NCBI GenBank assembly: GCA_028554795.2
Contig: CM068835.1
Span: 34,442,901 to 34,506,900 of the forward strand
DNA from: Sinohyriopsis cumingii
Lineage: Eukaryota > Mollusca > Bivalvia > Unionida > Unionidae
Direction of reading: 5' to 3'
Length of the DNA: 64,000 nucleotides
The notes beneath the pieces were generated by a model. It had not been told where the DNA came from, did not search any database, and worked only from the letters and a program-made list of their open reading frames with translations. This document shows positions 56,769-64,000 of this stretch, in pieces. Within the stretch, counting starts at the first letter, position 1. Every line of letters starts with the position of its first letter. The translations under genes were made by a program, and so were the position numbers.

Positions 56769-56975
56769 CTTCTTAGCAGAATCAGTCATCTTAGTAAAGA
56801 CATTCCCTGCTGTCACTGTTCTCTTCGGCCTCCATTCATAAACTGTCCATGGAAGGTCTGTAACATGCCTAGGTTTTATTTGCTTGCAGATCCAGCCAAA
56901 ACCTGCAGAACTCATTCGTCTTAGTGCTGAGATCTGTTTGTCGTCCAAATGCATGTACTGTTTCACAAATCTGAG
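56769..56975 (-). CDS. Possible internal exon of an unrecognised gene (exon B)
   Basis: Minus strand, 69 codons, phase 0 at both ends, preceded by an acceptor (TTAAGTTTCAG) and followed by a donor (AAG then GTAACA). It encodes LRFVKQYMHLDDKQISALRR, then a Trp-rich part with TDLPWTVYEWRPKR. The composition is protein-like and the frame is free of stops, but I do not recognise a family. It pairs in phase with the exon at 57.26-57.43 kb. It could also be a remnant of an old gene or transposon. Confidence 0.35.
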
Positions 56976-57262
56976 CTGAAACTTAATGATAAATGTTTAC
57001 TCTAGGACAACAAAATTAATCAGTGTAAAGCAACAGAATGCCGCCATTCTGACTCTTTTGTCAAGTTAGCTGTAGGGGATATAATTCTGTGCAGAAGCAA
57101 CAGAGTAGCAAGTACAATTGTTGATCCCATTCGAGTCGTCACTATTTCCTCATTTAGGAAGTTAATAACAAACACAATAGGTGCAGAGATGATAGTGATG
57201 TACAATTACACATACATAAATATGAAAATGCACTATTTTATATTTGATTTGTATGACCCCAC

Positions 57263-57430
57263 CTGTGGTTGCCGATAAAGAATGGTTCTGTCCGTGCGGA
57301 GACCGCAACAATCCATTCTTGTGGTAAAGTATGTGTGGCCGTCCACTACCGGATAAATAGTCATACTACGTACATTCCGATGGATTGATTGCCTCAACGA
57401 GTGTACATGCATTAAGTAACTTAAGATCAA
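57263..57430 (-). CDS. Possible internal exon of an unrecognised gene (exon A)
   Basis: Minus strand, open frame with SMTIYPVVDGHTYFTTRMDC then TDRTILYRQPQ, ending at CAG before a donor GTGGGG, phase 0. The next minus-strand exon (56,769-56,975) has the same phase. The 5' border is unclear; an AG at about 57,424 or 57,433 could be the acceptor. No start codon context or further exon was found. The family is not recognised. Confidence 0.33.
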
Positions 57431-58039
57431 AATTGTCCATTCTTGGTGTAAAACAATGTCAATTTAATTATTTATATGGTTATGTGTGTTAATTGTTATG
57501 ACTATAGAGTGTAAGGGTGATTTTTAAACACATAACATAGCTATACCCTTTAGTAGGATGAACATAACTCTCGGAATTGCTCAAAATCACTCCAGTTTAC
57601 TTTTTTATATTATAGCAACAAGAAACATCAACACGATGTGCTTTTCCGTTTGTTCAACATTATGCGACTGAGGAAGCTGTGAGCTTTCCACATATGGTTC
57701 CAGACTCACTCTTCTGGCACATTCGACTTATAACAGCAAATACCCAAATGTATGTGTTTGATGTCGACATTCCGTGGCGCTGTTGTAGACATATTTGAGT
57801 GGTTTTTATCAGGTGCAGTTGTATCCAGATGTTAAAGTAAGCGTTTACCATCAACGAAAGCTTGTGGATTTGTGTATAGAAATAATTTTGTTCCCGAAAC
57901 ACGCTAGCTATTGTACTACCTTAACTGTAGCGTACATATGCAAGATTCAAAGCAAATGGATTCTAGATGTTAGAAACCGTGGATAAAATAAAATGTGTCC
58001 TAAATCAGTCGATGGCTGGTATTTGGGAAACCACCATAT

Positions 58040-60300
58040 TCCATACGAATTGCACAAATATAAAACAGTTCATCCTTATTTAGCCCTGAAAATATCGATA
58101 TACATATTTACGATCAAAGAGATACGCGACGATATAAATCTATAAATGAGATGATCTGTCATATTGTTTAGCGGAAGTGTGGGAACACGATCACAACCGA
58201 CCTTTAAACAAATGAACCAGAATTTCAAAGCGCATTGTCGAAGGCTACGACGAGGTGGATATTGTCTTACGATTCCATGATCTTAACTCAGTAACAAAAA
58301 CAAAATAACGGAAACCAACAAGGTTAGTAAAATTCAACAAATAATTTATATCCCAAGAATACAAAATGAAAATTCAAAGGACACAATAGTGCGAATTAAA
58401 TCCAAATAAAATTCCAAATGTTCCATCAGAAGTCTAAACGTATATAATGTTATGAACTAATTTCAATAACCTAGAATGTACTGATCTACCAAACGTTTTG
58501 AATAAAGTGATGTACCAACAGTCTTGATGTATCACAATAATATAATAAATAATTTCTTTGAATGAATTCACAATAATCTCAAAGTAGTATTTTAATCTGA
58601 AAACTACATGAGCACTTTGTAATTCCAACGAATAATTTAAATACATTTTTCGAATCAAATTTATGTCTGAACTCAACAGTAAATGATTCCTATTACAAAC
58701 CATTAAACATAAATAACTTCTTCACATACAAATGATCAGCTGACATATGACGCAATAATATTTTCTGGAAACCTTTACAAATCTGTAAACAAGATCGGCC
58801 TTTGAGCTTACATTTGAGTGAAAAAATGACAAAAAGCAGGTAGTCCCAATTCTCAGCCATGACAATGGTCAATCACGGACAGAGGTCAAGTACACAATAT
58901 AAATAATAACAATTGAACCCCTGTGTCCTTGCGACCAGAGCATACCATACCAAATGATTGTGGCAGTATGCCGATGAGTTCAATGGAGAATAAATTAAGT
59001 ATATTGAAGTCTTTTTCTTGTACTCTTGGGTCTGCAGATATTTTTATTTCTAATAGACCAAACCCAAATTTTCACATAGCTTATTGATGTTAAGCACACT
59101 AACCAGGATGAAGAAATTGTCAAAGGCAAAGTTATTTAGCGTACAACTCAGTCTGCCTCATCAATGCAAGTGAAAACTGTTTCCATTTTGTCACACCTGT
59201 GTTGAAATTGCTAATCAACATAAACCCTGATGTCAAGACGTCAATGAGCGAGCTTGACAAACATGGATATGTGTGGGCTTGTACAAAATAGTTGTTAGAA
59301 CTTTACGACATCTGCCATTTCCCGACTGCAAAGTGACGGATATGGTCTCCGGACATTTTACGTCAACGAGTTACTAACTTCGAAACAAAAGCCGAGCGGA
59401 TATCTCATTTGGTTTCGCACAATACAAGCGAATGACACATTCACGCAATGACACCGATCCAACTGAATATAATTGGAAATGGTTGAGCTCAGCAAAGCAT
59501 TATGGGCTTTTGCCAAAAATAGTATTACAAAGGTTGTTGGAAAAACTAGCCGAGTGCCCTTTTTTTCGAACATACAATGATGTGTTGATCAAAGCTGATA
59601 CATTCAGCTGTTAGAGGAAAATCGAAAGTTGGTTTATTGCCAAGAGACGTACCACTTTGTCGAAAGAAATGAGCTTACCAACGTGATCGCTGCTGCTTTC
59701 TTGACAACCAAAGCTTCTTTGAATTTAAAATTGTTTTGAAACTTCTAGGTGACCTATTGCTTTATTTTGATGCAGATAATAGTACGTACATCGATCGACC
59801 TGAATATAATCACCCACACATCGAAATAAGATGTGTTGGAGCGTAGACCGAAGAACATACCTAAAACGATTTTCTCATTTTTTCCAGTTGCAAAACAAAG
59901 AACCATTAGTACCAGTATAAAAGGGACAAATCCACATTAAAGACAAAGCGAGAAGACTTTAACTTATTCCAGTCAAGTAGTGAATATTGACTTAAGAAGT
60001 CCGTGAAGTCAGTACAATACAAAGCCTTTCAAGTTCCACCCATGATCCGCAGGAGACTATACGTTTGTTAGTGAACTTTAAAACACCATACCTTATATTT
60101 ACCATTGATGAGTATTAAAAAGGTTGCATCGAAGGGACGAAACAGTTATTACCAAAAGATACTTTAGCAATAAACGGTCCCTCCACACAGAAAAAAGACG
60201 AGTGTTGCTGCACCCTACAACAAGACCAATACAGCCTCTGACACTATCGAAAGTGATACTGTCACCAGGAACAGACCTAACTATCTTTTCTGCAACTCAC
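58040..60300 (+). pseudogene. Remnants of a third Maverick DNA polymerase B
   Basis: Two separated parts. At 58.09-58.26 kb, DQRDTRRYKS and then, after a shift, EVWEHDHNRPL match YLQRDTKYEF and EMWEHANNHRL of the polymerase in element 2. At 59.75-59.83 kb, LLLYFDADNSTYIDRPEYN fits the motif C region (YxDTDS with Asp-Thr-Asp changed to Asp-Ala-Asp). It is followed by C-terminal-like segments to about 60.3 kb. A family X repeat (58.27-58.95 kb) is inserted between them. Many stops; no intact domain. Confidence 0.6.
58266..58945. repeat. Dispersed repeat family X, copy 3
   Basis: AGTCTTGATGTATCACAATA, AGCACTTTGTAATTCCAACG and CACAATATAAATAATAACAA match copy 1 in order. It is nested in the polymerase remnant. 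Confidence 0.55.
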
Positions 60301-60311
60301 CCTCGATAATA

Positions 60312-60430
60312 CAGGCTAAAGTAAACGTGATCGTTCCAGGACCACACCCGTATTATTTCATAGAATCTCTAATGACAGGAGAAGACACATTTCACGTGGC
60401 CTTGTGTGGTAATTGTGATTTTACCATTTG
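60312..60430 (+). other. Short conserved-looking open stretch after the polymerase remnant
   Basis: A 39-codon plus-strand stretch reading VNVIVPGPHPYYFIES then FHVALCGNCDF. The Cys-x2-Cys and Pro/Gly/aromatic pattern looks protein-like, and it has a stop only at the end. I do not recognise it; it may be a fragment of another gene of the decayed Maverick. Confidence 0.25.
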
Positions 60431-60439
60431 AGTAAACAT

Positions 60440-61490
60440 ATTCAAAGGGATATGGCCTAAATATATTTAGGTACCTTCTGCCAAAGCTTTAATTAGAGAC
60501 GAATTCTGTACTAGGGATAATTTTTTAAAATGTAGTGTTTCATGTGTAGCGTCTAAATGCACAATTGCCTTTTATGGAAGTTGACTCGGTTCAGTCTATG
60601 CTGATGTAGCCCAATGGTATATATTCTGTCACTACTTTCTATTGACCGATAAAGAAAACATTTAAGGACTCTTCCAGAAGTATTACAACAATAACAACCA
60701 AAAAGGCATTCAACGGTTAACAGTTCATATCTCATCGCTATGTGAAGTCTGGAGCATAGTGATCCTAACGATCTTTCAATAGATAATCTCGAAACAACAT
60801 TGCGAGTCTAACTTAGAGTTAAGAGAACACATTTACAAATATTTAACATGAATTCTAGTAAAACTCCTGTACGAAGTGCTCCACAGAAATTTTGTGGGAG
60901 ACCGTGAACAACTGGATCAAAGACTTTCCTGTCTTTATCTGCTCTTGATCCGACTTTTTCTGGTGCAATAAAAGTAATACCACTTGTAAAACAAGTGAGT
61001 CATAGAACGGATGTTACGAACTTAGGTAGACTTTTCGAGACAAGAATTAATTCAACACAGTCTATCCTTTTCTCCTTCTATGTACAAGGTAATACTGCTA
61101 TGACATACCGACAACAATGGACACACAAAATTCTCTATATGTAAGACGATCTCACCGTATTCACATTAAATGCATAGACATGATTTTATCTCCAGAGATT
61201 TTACGGTATCGTCGTTGTCAAACGACTCGTAAAACTGGACAATTCAACATCCCTCTATCGCCAAATACTGGGATTTCTTTTGTGATAGCCAAGGCTAAAG
61301 CGCCGATGAGAAAGTAGAACATTCAAAATGACCAAAGCATAACATCAATAGCGTGCGTAGATATGTTTAAACGTATTGAACGTAATTGGTCTTTTGGAAA
61401 AGACACAAGTATGACTTTACCGTCATTTCATTCGAACGGTGGTGAAAAATAAATCTGCAGTGCCAACCCTTAACTGAAAATATAATGTTC
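60440..61490. other. AT-rich DNA, no gene seen
   Basis: A 66-codon ORF at 61,117-61,317 has no recognised domain. It may be part of the decayed element between the polymerase and integrase remnants. Confidence 0.35.
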
Positions 61491-62429
61491 CTAACACACA
61501 GGGCCAATGGCCTATAAAGATGTTTAATGAAAACACATGGGATACCGCCGCACCGTTTTCAATATTTGTATGAAGAAACCTGGAGAGATATCACCAAACC
61601 TTGAAGATAATTAGCAAAGAAACCCAGACCACTTCTCAAATTTTTAATGGGAAAAATAATAGCTAGTAGTCGCCACATTTTTATGAAAACGAACTGTGCT
61701 GCTGGTTATTAATTTTAAGAGAAAAACTTGGGTCTGTTAATCAAATACTTGTGACACAAAACAATTTGCCACTCTCTTCAAAACCTTTGACGAAAACACT
61801 TGCGCCAGTAGTCTTCAAAATAATATCCTCAAACAAACTGATCCAGAAGTCATCAAATGTTGGCCAGTGATCATCCAATTTTTTTGAAAAACACTAAGCC
61901 AGTGATCTTTAAAACGGAATGAATGAAATCCTCCACTGACAGATACGATTTTTAAAATATCATGAGTCAATTGCATCTCCTATTCCACTAAAGACATATG
62001 ATAATTACAAGTGTCTAGTTAATACACCATTATTCAAAAAAAGCTCAAACATCCAAAATTTATATAATTCAAATTATATGTTTACGCCCTAACAAATATA
62101 TCTAGTTCAATTCTGTACCTATGCATGTTTCAAACACTGTCTGTATAAATATAGTCAATGTCGTTCTACCAAGATGAGCAAGCAAAACATATTTCAAACC
62201 CGTAGTAAAGCCGATCGATAGACTATGCGCATACTACCGACTATAACTCTGCAAAAAATAGGGTCATACACCAAGGTTGTTTAGGCTAAAATTTCATACA
62301 AATCATTTTAAGTGTTTTTTCATAAAATTTAAACTTATAATACTCTAATCAAGAACAGAACTTAAAGATTTTCCATAAAAATCCGAAACGTCAAGTGTTC
62401 GCAAATATTAATTGCGTGAGGCGGCAGAT

Positions 62430-63055
62430 TAAGATTCAGGACACATAACACTGACAAGTTAAGCATACAATCAGGACACTTACACATCGACAGATAATGC
62501 ATGAAACAAGGATACTTACACATTGACAGATAATGCAGGACACCAGGATTCTTACACATTGACAGATAATGCAGGACACCAGGACACTTACACAATGACA
62601 TATCAAGCAGAAAATCAGGACATTAACACAGAGACAGATTCCGCAGGTAACCAGGACACTTCCACACTGACAGATATAGCAGGAGACCAAAACAATTACA
62701 CACTGATATATTAAGCAGGAAACCAAGACACTTAAAACTATTGAGATAGATTAAGCAGGAAACATGGACAATTATACGAGACAGCGAAGCAAGGACATTG
62801 TCGAAAAAAAACAGGAAACCAGGACACTTACTGACAGATTAAGCATGAAACCATGACACTTACACGATGACAGATAAAGCATAAAACTAGGACACTTACG
62901 CATCGACATATAATGCATGAAACCAGGTAACTTACACACTGACAAATTTCGAAGGAAACAATGACTCTTACACACTGACAGATCAAGCAGAACACAATGA
63001 CACTTACACACTGACAGATTAAGCAGGAACCAGGACACTTGGTCCTAGATAACAA
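62430..63055. repeat. 36-bp minisatellite
   Basis: About 16 units of 36 bases: CACTTACACATTGACAGATA, ATGCAGGACACCAGGA. It is absent from the matching place in copy 1 (36.8-37.15 kb). Since 36 is a multiple of three, both strands show long artefactual ORFs. Confidence 0.93.
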
Positions 63056-63110
63056 AGCAAAGACAAAGGTCGGAAAATATTTCATGAAAATGACACCAGG
63101 CAATATATAG

Positions 63111-63225
63111 ATATATTACAAAACGTTATTGATGCATACAATAAATTATATCACCGATCTATCGACATGTCGCCAATTGAAGCAGTGAGTCTCCCAACAG
63201 TTCAAAGGCATGGATTAACTTATCC
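63111..63225 (+). pseudogene. Decayed Maverick-type integrase fragment, copy 2
   Basis: One frame contains IDAYNKLYHRSIDMSPIEAV, closer than copy 1 to the AYN...HRSI..P.. segment of the intact integrase. It lies downstream of the polymerase remnant in the order expected for one Maverick. Confidence 0.65.
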
Positions 63226-64000
63226 GTTTACCTTGCAACAGATGTATATGGTGCATCTATATATAAAATAGGCCAGAAAGCCAACATCTCTACATTTGCT
63301 AAAGGATATCCTCCTAACTTAATGTAAGAGATCTGAATAATCATAAAGGTAATATCGAGACCCTGCAGTATTTAAATTATAATCTTGAAAGGGAGCAAAT
63401 ATCGATGTAACTGACTTCTAATACAACCAGGAGTTATCTGTATACAGCATTTAAATTCACTTAATCAATACTGGGAACACAAATAAAAACAATAAATGGC
63501 AACACATGTGTGATTGTAAACTTGGAAAAAGATATGACGAATAAATTAATATTTGGAGCCTCAAGAAAATATTGTCACATTTATGTAGGTAATATTTTAT
63601 ACATCACTGTAAACATTTTAATTTCTATATGTTAAAGAAATGTACCCTATATATATGGAAGCAGTTATCTGTTATGCATATCAAATGTATTGATCAAATG
63701 AAACATAGAATAACTGCCTTCACACGATGTAAACATTTTACAAATATAATGAAATCTCAATGGTTTATAATTGAGGAAAATCAGAGAATGTATTGAAACA
63801 AAAATTGCTTGTGAAATTAGAAAAGATATAAAGGATATTCAACATTCTTTCACACTAATTTCATAATTTAAAATCCATAAGAAAGACTGAAATAAAGTCA
63901 ACACATATTTTGATTGAAAGAAATATTACTCTGTAAATGACATAATATTTTCTTGATGCTAAAATACCAAAATAGGAAAGAAGGATAATACGACCTTCTC

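Larger units (their letters stand above)
61500..64000 (+). repeat. Dispersed segment with integrase remnant, copy 2
   Basis: Counterpart of 35.8-38.1 kb: GCTGCTGGTTATTAATTTTA, GACTATGCGCATACTACC, TGATGCATACAATAAATTAT, GGAGCCTCAAGAAAATA. The first 400 bases are the same decayed TTTATGAAAAC tandem repeat. It continues beyond the window. Confidence 0.7.

Noticed and set aside
62362..63103. Several overlapping ORFs of 60-96 codons on both strands with Cys-rich periodic peptides
   Set aside because: They are translations of a 36-base minisatellite, whose unit length is a multiple of three.

Overview
The window looks like animal nuclear DNA, most probably from a mollusc or related marine invertebrate. 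The first 9.6 kb carry a largely intact Maverick/Polinton (adintovirus-like) integrated DNA element. Nearly all the rest is AT-rich host DNA: decayed Maverick copies, tRNA-derived SINEs, microsatellites, a long satellite array and one clearly recognisable spliced host gene. The species assignment is inference, from the SINE style, the repeat content and the vitelline-membrane-outer-layer-protein-1 (VMO1) gene.

Region 1 (1 to about 9.6 kb): the right part of Maverick 1; its left end lies outside the window, presumably with the polymerase and packaging ATPase. Tightly packed plus-strand genes run in this order: a 5'-truncated unknown ORF, a basic/hydrophobic virion-core-like protein, a proline-rich protein, an rve integrase with a broken frame before its chromodomain tail, a two-pass membrane protein, a penton-like minor capsid protein, a pVI-like basic protein, the double-jelly-roll major capsid protein, a Cys/His protein and an adenain-type protease. 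Three tandem small charged genes follow (7.2-9.3 kb). Each has the same upstream box plus a TATA-like site, and each ends in a stem-loop that closely matches the metazoan replication-dependent histone mRNA 3' end, with a purine-rich element behind it. This is the most unusual signal in the window. The element ends in short tandem units at 9.4-9.6 kb.

Region 2 (9.6-30.6 kb): a duplicated segment (11.65-15.45 and 21.25-24.6 kb) carries 2 kb of flank plus the left end of a second Maverick family. In the second copy this end continues into an internally deleted Maverick (about 23.24-30.57 kb). That element holds a broken DNA polymerase B, a tail of the pVI-like gene, a truncated major capsid gene, a broken small charged gene and a right terminal repeat split by a SINE with an 11-bp target duplication. 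The left ends also carry a short leftward gene followed by the same kind of histone-like stem-loop.

Region 3 (30.6-52.9 kb): AT-rich host DNA with a three-exon VMO1-like gene on the minus strand (exons at 45.4, 35.5 and 33.7 kb). Its large first intron contains a decayed integrase fragment and dispersed repeats.

Region 4 (52.9-64 kb): a 55-bp satellite with an 11-mer (605 bp) higher-order duplication, a 52-bp sub-array, a possible two-exon minus-strand gene fragment, remnants of a third Maverick polymerase (58.0-60.3 kb), and a second copy of the repeat and integrase-remnant segment seen at 35.8-38.1 kb, here with an added 36-bp minisatellite.
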